A DNA stretch of 12,959 nucleotides from NCBI GenBank assembly GCA_039029515.1, contig JBCCFX010000114.1, forward strand, positions 1-12,959, given 5' to 3'. The number at the start of each line of letters is the position of its first letter. Within the stretch, counting starts at the first letter, position 1. Below are positions 6,729 through 12,959 of this stretch, piece after piece. The stretch is from JBCCFX01 sp039029515 (GTDB taxonomy: Bacteria; Planctomycetota; Phycisphaerae; Phycisphaerales; SM1A02). Made by a program: the position numbers and the translations under genes. The notes below the pieces were generated by a model. It was not told where the DNA came from, ran no database searches, and saw only the letters and a program-made list of their open reading frames with translations.

Positions 6729-6961
6729 GCGAGCACGCCGGATCGTCGGCGATCACCCGAAGAACCGCATTTCGGACTGCTCCCGCTTCGCCGGACTGCC
6801 CTGCTTCCCGCCGCGGGATGCCAAAAATTCCCCCTCCTTCACATCCGCTGGCCTCGATGCCGCGAACCATCTATTGTTGAGGGTTCGGCCACGGCTTCAC
6901 GCCCCGCCGACGGAATCGGATTGAGGATGAAACGCCCCCGCAACGGGGCCCAGGAGGAACC

Positions 6962-7906
6962 ATGTCCACGATGTTCTCGACGATCGCCGCGACCGCCGCG
7001 GCGACCATGCTGTGCCTGACGTCCACCACCCAAGCGGGCGTGGGCGGCACGATCGTCAACCTCACGCCATCGCAGGATGGTTCCATCTACGACGAATTCG
7101 AAATCAAAGCCAACGGTGCCGGCGACTGGCTCTTTGCCGGCCGCACCCAGATCGGTGACATCCGCCGCTGCCTGGTGCAGTTTGATGTCAGCGGCATTCC
7201 CGCAGGCGCAACGATTCTCAACGCACAACTCGTCCTGACGTTCAACCAGACACAGGCACCGGCGCTCGACGTCGATGCGCATGCCCTGCTCGAAGACTGG
7301 ACGACGGGCGCCTCTGACCCGCCCGGCGCAGAAGGCAATGGCGCATTCGCCCTTGGAAGCGATGTGACCTGGCGATATCGCTCGTACAACGAACTTGATC
7401 CGCCGGCGTCGCCGGAGTGGGCCATCATGGGTGGCACGTTCAACCCGGCGCCGAGTGCCACTGCGGTTGCGGGTACGGTCCCGGGGACTTCCGTCACCTG
7501 GACATCCCTGCAAGTCACGTCTGATGTGCAGGCATGGGTCGATGGCACGTCGGCGAACAACGGCTGGCTGCTCAAGGTGAACAACGAAACCACGATTCCG
7601 AGCGCCAAGCGCTTTGTCTCATCTGAGAACCCGTCGCCGACTGAAAAGCCGACGCTCGTGATCGAGTACGTGCTCGGTGGTCCGCCGCCCTGCCCGTGGG
7701 ACTGCACGCCAGACAACGGCGATGGCACGTTCGGCAATGGCGTCGTCAACATCGATGACCTGCTCGAGGTCATCAACAGCTTCGGTGCCGCCGGCGGCCC
7801 GTGCGATTCGGCCCCGGACAATGGTGATGGCACCTTCGGAAACAACATCGTGAACATCGATGACCTGCTTGCGATCATCAACAACTTCGGTGCCTGCCCG
7901 TCCTGA
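6962..7906 (+). CDS. DNRLRE-domain secreted protein with dockerin-like repeats, 314 aa
   Basis: The ATG at 6962 follows a consensus Shine-Dalgarno AGGAGG (6952-6957). Residues 1-25 are a Sec signal peptide (ATAAATMLCLTSTTQA, then GVGG). Residues about 28-237 match the DNRLRE domain: a first strand with SQDGSIYDE, then RRCLVQFDVSGIPAGATILNAQLVL, the HALLEDWTTGASD segment, VTSDVQAWVDGTSANNGWLL, and the closing KRFVSSENPSPTEKPTLVIEY. This beta-sandwich is common in secreted or surface proteins and in carbohydrate-related contexts, and is not itself catalytic. From C244 the protein ends in the module CPWDC plus two GDGTFGN...VNIDDL repeats, resembling dockerin type I calcium loops. A small GCCCC/GGGGC hairpin (6934-6949) lies just before the ribosome site. 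No terminator is seen after the stop, and the peptidase gene starts 165 bases later. Confidence 0.9.
   Translation: MSTMFSTIAATAAATMLCLTSTTQAGVGGTIVNLTPSQDGSIYDEFEIKANGAGDWLFAGRTQIGDIRRCLVQFDVSGIPAGATILNAQLVLTFNQTQAPALDVDAHALLEDWTTGASDPPGAEGNGAFALGSDVTWRYRSYNELDPPASPEWAIMGGTFNPAPSATAVAGTVPGTSVTWTSLQVTSDVQAWVDGTSANNGWLLKVNNETTIPSAKRFVSSENPSPTEKPTLVIEYVLGGPPPCPWDCTPDNGDGTFGNGVVNIDDLLEVINSFGAAGGPCDSAPDNGDGTFGNNIVNIDDLLAIINNFGACPS
7691..7903 (+). repeat. Dockerin-like module, copy 1
   Basis: This 213-base coding segment (residues 244-314) encodes two calcium-loop repeats and is closely similar at DNA level to 12146-12355 in the FG-GAP gene. A 26-base identical run occurs at 7712-7737 and 12167-12192, and 23 bases of it recur at 12275-12297. 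This shows a shared, shuffled C-terminal cassette. Confidence 0.85.
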
Positions 7907-8017
7907 AGCCTGAAAACCACCGCAGCCCCGTTGTGCTTGACGGCCGCCAAACTGCATCAGACAGTGCAATGCTGACCACGTTTTCGCCAATCAGCTTGCA
8001 GCCGAAGGCAGGTCAGA

Positions 8018-8041
8018 GCGGTTCCATCAACAGCGAACCGC
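8018..8041 (+). other. Hairpin in leader of the S9 peptidase gene
   Basis: GCGGTTC (8018-8024) and GAACCGC (8035-8041) form a perfect 7-bp stem with a 10-base loop, ending 19 bases before the ribosome site of the peptidase gene. It has no T-run and may be a leader structure or an operator dyad. Confidence 0.4.
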
Positions 8042-8071
8042 GTCAACACAGATCCAGTGGAAGGAAACAGG

Positions 8072-10363
8072 ATGCAGATTGATGTCTCTCGTGTAATCAC
8101 GAGCCTCGGTGTGGCCGCTCTTGGCCTCGCCGCGTTCCCGAACGATGCCGTTGCCCGACAGGCGACATCGATAGACGATGTCCCACTCATCAGCCGCGAC
8201 GTGCTGTTCGGGAACCCCGAACGGGCTGGCGTGCAGCTCAGCCCCGATGGGCAGTACATCAGCTTCCGCGCACCGGTCAACGATGTGATGAACGTGTGGG
8301 TCGCGCCGATCGATGCCCCGAACGATGCGGCACCGATCACCAACGACACCGATCGCGGCGTCCGTCGTTACTTCTGGGCCGAGAACGGTACGCACCTGAT
8401 CTACCTGCAGGACCGCGGTGGCGATGAGAACTGGCGCGCGTACTCCGTCGATATCGAAACGCGCAACGAAACCGACCTGACGCCGTTCGAAGGCGTGCAG
8501 GCGCGCATCGCCGCGACCGACAAGGACTATCCGAACGATATCCTCATCGAGATCAACCAGCGCGATCCGCAGTTCCACGATGTCTTCAAAGTGGACGTCA
8601 GGTCGGGCAACTCGGAACTCGTCTTCGAGAACACCGGCTACGCCGGCACGGTCATCGACAACGACATGAAGATTCGCCTCGGCGCCACGATGGGCGATGA
8701 CGGCTCGATGACGTACAAGAAGCTGTACGGTTCGGACGCCGGTTCGGAACTCATGGCCATCCCCGCCAATGACGCCATGACGTCGGGCATCGGTGGCTTC
8801 ATCGGTGACTCCTCGCGCGTGTACATGCTCGACAGCTCAGGCCGTGACACCGGCGCGCTCTACACGATGGATATCGAGACCGGCGAGCGCACACTGGTCT
8901 ACGCCGATGAACGCGTCGACATCGGCAGCGCGATCACCAATCCGATCACCGATGAAATCGAAGGCGTGATCCTCAACTACGACAAGCCGGAACGCATCTT
9001 CATGGATGCAGAAGTCGAGGCCGACTATCGACGTCTCGAACGCGTTCGCGGTGGCGAAGTAAATATCAGTGATCGCTCACGCGATGACCGAACGTGGCTC
9101 GTGGCGTACACGCGCGATGACGGCCCGGTCGAGTACGTGGTGTACAACCGCGATTCCAAGGAAGCGAACTATCTCTTCTCAAATCAGCCGGCACTCGAAG
9201 ATCTGCCGCTGTCGCCGATGCATCCGGTCGTCATCAAGTCGCGCGATGGTATGGATCTTGTGAGCTATCTCACGCTTCCGGCGTGGACAGATGCCGACGG
9301 CGATGCTCGTCCTGATGCCGCGGTGCCGATGGTGCTGCTCGTGCACGGTGGTCCTTGGGGTCGCGATTCATGGGGATTCAATCCGTATCACCAGTGGCTT
9401 GCGAATCGTGGTTATGCAGTGCTGAGCGTGAACTTCCGCGCATCGACCGGCTTCGGCAAATCGTTTATCGCCGCCGGCAATGGTGCGTGGGCAGACGGTA
9501 TGCATCACGACCTGATCGATGCCGTGAACTGGGCGGTTGCCGAAGGCATTGCGGATGAAGATCGAGTGGCGATCATGGGCGGTTCGTACGGCGGCTACGC
9601 CACGCTTGCCGGCCTGACGTTCTCCCCGGACGTCTTCGCGTGCGGCGTCGACATCGTCGGCCCGAGTAATCTCATCACGCTGCTGAACTCAATTCCATCG
9701 TACTGGGAGCCGATCATCGGCATGTTCACGACGCGCGTCGCCGACCACCGCACACCGGAAGGTCGTCGCAAGCTGCGCGACATGTCGCCGCTGACGCATG
9801 TTGATGAGATCACCAAGCCGCTGCTGATCGGTCAGGGCGCAAACGACCCTCGGGTCAAGATCGCCGAGAGCGATCAGATCGTGGATGCGATGAATGCGCG
9901 TTCGATTCCGGTGACGTACATCGTCTTCCCGGATGAAGGCCACGGGTTTGCCAAGCCGGAGAACAACAAGGCATTCAACGCGATCACCGAAGCGTTCCTC
10001 GCGAAGCACATCGGCGGTCGGTACCAGCCGATCGCTGACTCGGTGACGGCATCCACGGCCCAGGTTCGCGACTTCGGCGATCTCGAGATCAATGGCGCTG
10101 AACTCTACGTGCCCAATCCGGAAGCGGAAGCAGCCGCAGCAAGTAAGTTCGATCGCGTCGTGACCTACGACGATCTCAACGCTGAGGAACAAGCCGCGGC
10201 CGACCAGGCACTGACGCAGCTCAAGCAGATTCCGGATGAGATGATCCCGATGGTATTGACCCAGATGGAGTCACAGGAAGCCATGGTGCCTGAGGAGGAA
10301 CTCAACGTGTACCTCTTCCTCAAGGCGAAGCTGATGGAACGTCTCGACGCAACGGACGGCTAA
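8072..10363 (+). CDS. S9-family serine peptidase (acylaminoacyl/dipeptidyl peptidase-like), 763 aa
   Basis: I start it at ATG 8072, with AAGGA at 8061-8065 six bases upstream; a GTG at 8057 would bury that ribosome site. Residues 1-28 are a Sec signal (VITSLGVAALGLAAF...AVA), so it acts outside the cytoplasm. Residues about 40-390 form the beta-propeller typical of prolyl-oligopeptidase relatives (SPDGQYISFRAP, then repeated strands). The alpha/beta-hydrolase part begins near 400 with HGGPWG at 425-430. The triad is Ser505 in GGSYGG, Asp592 in GANDPRV and His624 in DEGHGF. It should hydrolyse oligopeptides, probably from the N-terminus, as S9C members do. Unusual is an acidic extension from about 654 to 763 (FDRVVTYDDLNAEEQAAADQ...), beyond the usual end of the fold. 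A clear terminator follows, so this is the last gene of its transcript. Confidence 0.93.
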   Translation: MQIDVSRVITSLGVAALGLAAFPNDAVARQATSIDDVPLISRDVLFGNPERAGVQLSPDGQYISFRAPVNDVMNVWVAPIDAPNDAAPITNDTDRGVRRYFWAENGTHLIYLQDRGGDENWRAYSVDIETRNETDLTPFEGVQARIAATDKDYPNDILIEINQRDPQFHDVFKVDVRSGNSELVFENTGYAGTVIDNDMKIRLGATMGDDGSMTYKKLYGSDAGSELMAIPANDAMTSGIGGFIGDSSRVYMLDSSGRDTGALYTMDIETGERTLVYADERVDIGSAITNPITDEIEGVILNYDKPERIFMDAEVEADYRRLERVRGGEVNISDRSRDDRTWLVAYTRDDGPVEYVVYNRDSKEANYLFSNQPALEDLPLSPMHPVVIKSRDGMDLVSYLTLPAWTDADGDARPDAAVPMVLLVHGGPWGRDSWGFNPYHQWLANRGYAVLSVNFRASTGFGKSFIAAGNGAWADGMHHDLIDAVNWAVAEGIADEDRVAIMGGSYGGYATLAGLTFSPDVFACGVDIVGPSNLITLLNSIPSYWEPIIGMFTTRVADHRTPEGRRKLRDMSPLTHVDEITKPLLIGQGANDPRVKIAESDQIVDAMNARSIPVTYIVFPDEGHGFAKPENNKAFNAITEAFLAKHIGGRYQPIADSVTASTAQVRDFGDLEINGAELYVPNPEAEAAAASKFDRVVTYDDLNAEEQAAADQALTQLKQIPDEMIPMVLTQMESQEAMVPEEELNVYLFLKAKLMERLDATDG

Positions 10364-10394
10364 GCGACGACCACGCAACGAACGCAACATGACC

Positions 10395-10426
10395 AGGGCG
10401 GCGTCTGAATGGACGTCGCCCTTTTT
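10395..10426 (+). terminator. Rho-independent terminator after S9 peptidase
   Basis: GGGCGGCGTC (10396-10405) pairs with GACGTCGCCC (10412-10421), with one G-T pair and the loop TGAATG, followed by TTTTT. It lies about 30 bases after the stop codon. Confidence 0.9.
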
Positions 10427-10606
10427 CCTTGGAGAAGTCGAGGATCACCGTGTCCTGAAGGCTGCTCAACCTCGAATTACCTTGCGGTATCTGCGATTGA
10501 GCCGCTAAGGTGGCAGTCTGGAGAGGCAACTCGTGCCATCGGGCGGGGCTGGTCGCCAACCGTGCGACAACGATCGATGCGCGAGACACGTTGAAGGAGG
10601 CACCAC

Positions 10607-12358
10607 ATGCATCGTCCGTTTTCGCACACCCGCCTGACCGCGGGGTGCTGTGTTCTGTTCGCAGCGGCATTCACGACGTCAGCATTCGGCCAGCAGTATG
10701 TCGAAGACACGGCGCTTCGTTTCCCTTCGCCAGTCAACTTGTTCAGTAATCAGATGTCCATCGGCGACATCGACAACGATGGCGATCTGGACATCATCTT
10801 TGCCAACGGCGGCAACTTCAGCACGCCGGGCCCGAATCAAACGCAGCAGGTGCTCATCAACCTGAACAACGTTCGCTTCGTCGATCAGTCGAATCGTCTG
10901 AACTTCGCCGGATTGTGCCGGGGCGTTGAGATGGGTGACATCGACAACGACGGCGATCTCGACGTGCTGTTTGCGCAGGACTTCAATCGCCTGCCTCAGC
11001 TGTTCCTGAATGACGGCACCGGCTTCTTCACGAACATCACCACCACAAACCTGCCCAACATCACGCTGAGCAGTTCTCGCGGTCAGTTCGGTGACATCGA
11101 TAACGATGGCGATCTCGACATCTACATCACGTCCGGTGCCGGCTCGCGCTTCTCGTGCGGCCAATACCGAATCTATGTGAACGATGGCACCGGCGTGTTC
11201 ACCGATGAAACCAACACACGTCATCCGATCGGCAACGTGTGCAACAATATGGACTGCATCTTCGGCGACATCGACAACGACTTCGATCTCGACGTCCGCA
11301 CGGCCAGCACCGGTACGAACAACAGCCGGCTCTATCGCAACGACGGCACCGGCGTCTATACGCAAGCGGCTATACCGTCTGATTCATCATGCTACTCGTA
11401 TGACTTCGGCGATATCGATGGCGATGGCGATCTCGACCTGCTCGGCGCCAACGGCGGTTCGGGCAATTCCGATATCCTGTATCGCAACAACGGTTCAGGC
11501 ACCTTCACCAACATCTCTGCGAACATCTCGCCGAACCCGAGTCTGGATGACAATGACAGCAAGTTCATCGACTACGACAACGACGGCGATCTTGACCTCC
11601 TGATCGCCCGCCTCGGTTCCGGCGGCGAGCGGATGTATCAGAACGATGGCACCGGGAACTTCACCCAGGTCTTCGGTGTGGTTGAAGTCGTGACCGATTC
11701 ATCGCTTGACGTTGGCGTTGCCGATCTCATCGGCGGCGATGGCATCTACGACATCGTCACCGCGAACGGCGAATCCGGCATCTACACCAATCGAATCTAC
11801 GTCGGCAACGGCCCCGCAGATACGAACGCACCGACGATCGTCGACACCGAAGAACTCCCGAGCGAATGCAACACCGACGGCCCGTACGTCGTCCGTGCAT
11901 TGATCCTCGACGACATCACGAGCGATCGAAACTTCTTCGACAAAGGCATCTTCCTGAATTACAGCGTCAACGCCGGCCCGGTGCAGCAAGTCGCGATGCG
12001 TCACAGTGGCGGCCAGGTGTATCGCGGCGAGATCCCCGGCCAGCCTGCTGGTGCAAACGTCGACTATTTCGTAACGGCCATTGACTGGAACGACAACGAA
12101 GGCACCGGCGCGACGAAGTCATTCGTGGTCGACTGCCCGATTATGTGCCCGTGGGATTGCTCGCCGGACAACGGCGATGGCACGTTCGGCAACGGCGCCG
12201 TCAACATCGACGACCTCCTCGCGGTCATCAACAGCTTTGATGACCTCGGCGGACCGTGCGACAACTCGCCGGATAACGGCGATGGCACGTTCGGCAACAA
12301 CATCGTCAACATCGATGACCTGCTTGGCGTGATCAACAACTTCGGCGACTGCCCGTAA
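10607..12358 (+). CDS. FG-GAP/VCBS-repeat secreted protein with dockerin-like repeats, 583 aa
   Basis: The ATG at 10607 follows GAAGGAGG with good spacing. Residues 1-28 are a Sec signal (GCCVLFAAAFTTSAFG, then QQ). Seven beta-propeller-type repeats follow, each with an acidic calcium loop: GDIDNDGDLDI near 53, 110 and 162, GDIDNDFDLDV near 220, GDIDGDGDLDL near 268, DYDNDGDLDL near 322 and a degenerate one near 373. They alternate with N-D-G-T-G-x-F-T segments (for example LFLNDGTGFFT). This is the FG-GAP/VCBS pattern of integrin-like propellers. Residues about 405-507 look like one Ig-like beta-sandwich (VDYFVTAIDWNDNEGTG). Residues 514-583 carry the CPWDC plus paired GDGTFGN...VNIDDL module. 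No catalytic residues are seen; binding or surface structure is likely. It stands alone between two terminators. The 240 bases upstream of the start show no convincing promoter. Confidence 0.92.
   Translation: MHRPFSHTRLTAGCCVLFAAAFTTSAFGQQYVEDTALRFPSPVNLFSNQMSIGDIDNDGDLDIIFANGGNFSTPGPNQTQQVLINLNNVRFVDQSNRLNFAGLCRGVEMGDIDNDGDLDVLFAQDFNRLPQLFLNDGTGFFTNITTTNLPNITLSSSRGQFGDIDNDGDLDIYITSGAGSRFSCGQYRIYVNDGTGVFTDETNTRHPIGNVCNNMDCIFGDIDNDFDLDVRTASTGTNNSRLYRNDGTGVYTQAAIPSDSSCYSYDFGDIDGDGDLDLLGANGGSGNSDILYRNNGSGTFTNISANISPNPSLDDNDSKFIDYDNDGDLDLLIARLGSGGERMYQNDGTGNFTQVFGVVEVVTDSSLDVGVADLIGGDGIYDIVTANGESGIYTNRIYVGNGPADTNAPTIVDTEELPSECNTDGPYVVRALILDDITSDRNFFDKGIFLNYSVNAGPVQQVAMRHSGGQVYRGEIPGQPAGANVDYFVTAIDWNDNEGTGATKSFVVDCPIMCPWDCSPDNGDGTFGNGAVNIDDLLAVINSFDDLGGPCDNSPDNGDGTFGNNIVNIDDLLGVINNFGDCP
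12146..12355 (+). repeat. Dockerin-like module, copy 2
   Basis: This C-terminal coding segment corresponds to 7691-7903, with long identical DNA runs. Here the two repeats inside the module also share GGCGATGGCACGTTCGGCAA at the DNA level, so the repeat unit itself looks recently duplicated or kept uniform. Confidence 0.85.
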
Positions 12359-12387
12359 GCGAACTCGCTTGATTCATCACCGTCTAC

Positions 12388-12417
12388 AAACGCCCCGGTT
12401 TCGGCCGGGGCGTTTTT
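12388..12417 (+). terminator. Strong rho-independent terminator, possibly bidirectional
   Basis: AAACGCCCCGG (12388-12398) pairs perfectly with CCGGGGCGTTT (12405-12415) around TTTCGG, followed by further T residues. It lies between two convergent genes, 30 bases after the FG-GAP stop and 13 bases before the end of the minus-strand gene. Read on the minus strand it has only a short T-run, so it may serve both genes unequally. Confidence 0.93.
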
Positions 12418-12429
12418 CGTTGCGAGGTG

Positions 12430-12771
12430 TCAGATGGCATTCCACATGGCAATAATGTTGCTCCACGCCAGCACAGCACCGACGCCAACGAGCGCCAACC
12501 GGATCACGATCATCCATGTAAACGCTCTTCCAGACCAGATGCAAATCAGTGTGTGCACCAACATCGTGGCCGCAAGTGCTGTCCAGAACGCAATGGGTAC
12601 GCCATAGACTTCGGTGTAGTCGTAAAACACGCCGCGCCCTGCAAGATCGTTGATCCAGAGCTGAATGAGCACGAAGGCAGCAAGCAGTACATTCACCAGC
12701 ACGGCATCGAACGACAGAGACTTACTTGATCCGATCGCCGAATCATGCATCGAAATTCCCCAACCACTCAT
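12430..12771 (-). CDS. Small membrane protein with three predicted helices, 113 aa
   Basis: I do not recognise the family. Three hydrophobic segments are visible at about 21-41 (AVLVNVLLAAFVLIQLWI), 56-79 (GVPIAFWTALAATMLVHTLI) and 84-106 (WMIVIRLALVGVGAVLAW). No charged active-site residues lie in the helices. The ATG at 12771 stands two bases after the stop of the upstream ABC exporter gene (TGA-GC-ATG), which suggests translational coupling in an operon. A second start at Met8 (12750) has a better ribosome site, GGGGA with 6 nt spacing, and would give 106 residues. Its position in the exporter's operon suggests a membrane role near that transporter, but that is inference only. It ends at a convergent terminator. 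Confidence 0.75.
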   Translation of the reverse strand: MSGWGISMHDSAIGSSKSLSFDAVLVNVLLAAFVLIQLWINDLAGRGVFYDYTEVYGVPIAFWTALAATMLVHTLICIWSGRAFTWMIVIRLALVGVGAVLAWSNIIAMWNAI

Positions 12772-12773
12772 GC

Positions 12774-12959
12774 TCAGGAATCGCTGATCGCCGTCTCCAG
12801 TGGCGGCGCGGGTGGCGTCGTCTGGAGTTCAACCATGTCACGGTAGCGCCCGCTGGTTGACATCAATTCCTCATGCGTGCCCTGCTCCACGATGCGGCCA
12901 TCCTCGATCACGATGATGCGATCGGCGTGGGCGATGGTGCTCAGCCGGTGCGCAATGAC
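12774..12959 (-). CDS. ABC exporter, C-terminal end of ATPase domain (runs off right edge)
   Basis: The frame enters from the right edge and gives the last 61 residues before the TGA at 12774-12776. It opens with VIAHRLSTI, the switch-histidine (H-loop) motif, followed by ADRIIVIEDGRIVEQGTHEEL, the typical end of the nucleotide-binding domain of MsbA/MdlB-type exporters fused to a membrane domain. The tail (GRYRDMVELQ, then a Pro/Ala-rich end) is normal for such proteins. Walker A, the signature motif, Walker B and the membrane domain all lie outside the window, so the substrate cannot be judged. It is followed after two bases by the small membrane-protein gene. Confidence 0.93.
   Translation of the reverse strand, partial: VIAHRLSTIAHADRIIVIEDGRIVEQGTHEELMSTSGRYRDMVELQTTPPAPPLETAISDS

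Noticed and set aside
6482..6880. Plus-strand frame of 132 codons
   Set aside because: It runs across the complete tRNA-Gly gene on the other strand and several hairpins, and has no ribosome site.
6839..7513. Minus-strand frame of 224 codons over the DNRLRE gene start
   Set aside because: Arg-rich translation with no motif; the plus-strand gene has a consensus ribosome site, signal peptide and domain.
8057..8071. GTG start for the S9 peptidase
   Set aside because: It overlaps the Shine-Dalgarno that serves the ATG at 8072, and the ATG gives a normal signal peptide.
10481..10520. Possible promoter TTGCGG ... TAAGGT before the FG-GAP gene
   Set aside because: Both boxes are poor matches and the spacing is 18; not distinguishable from chance.

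Overview
The window looks like chromosomal DNA of a planctomycete, most likely of the Phycisphaerae/Phycisphaerales type. The main reason is the paired C-terminal calcium-binding module (CPWDC, then a GDGTFGN...VNIDDL...VIN.FG pattern twice) on secreted proteins. The high GC, many Sec and lipoprotein signal peptides, and the mix of YD-repeat, DNRLRE and FG-GAP/VCBS proteins also fit. The taxon is an inference from protein style, not from a marker gene.

Left part (1-4009): the N-terminal 685 residues of a secreted YD/RHS-type repeat protein run leftward off the edge. A 402-base divergent intergenic region follows, rich in dyad symmetries and holding a perfect TGTGA-N6-TCACA palindrome of the CRP/FNR type. 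Rightward come a secreted 284-residue helical orphan and a TPR lipoprotein.

Centre (4010-6961): after a 272-base gap with no recognisable gene comes a 602-residue lipoprotein with a propeller-like body and two divergent dockerin-like repeats; its DNA is visibly less GC-rich than its neighbours. The next 550 bases have no credible gene. They hold a perfect 22-bp inverted repeat (arms 6277-6298 and 6474-6495) that encloses a 31-bp fragment resembling half of a tRNA-Gly, plus several further hairpins. An intact tRNA-Gly(UCC) follows on the minus strand. This non-coding block is the most unusual part of the window.

Right part (6962-12959): a DNRLRE-domain protein with dockerin-like repeats, an S9-family serine peptidase with a 110-residue C-terminal extension and its own terminator, and an FG-GAP/VCBS protein with the same dockerin-like module and its own terminator. 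On the minus strand, a small three-helix membrane protein lies two bases downstream of an ABC exporter whose C-terminal end enters from the right edge.

Together the genes describe envelope and extracellular functions: secretion, calcium-stabilised repeat proteins, peptide hydrolysis and export. No cohesin, phage, transposase, CRISPR or toxin-antitoxin genes are visible. No single undescribed multi-gene system is demonstrated; the best candidate for something new is the structured non-coding block at about 6277-6633.
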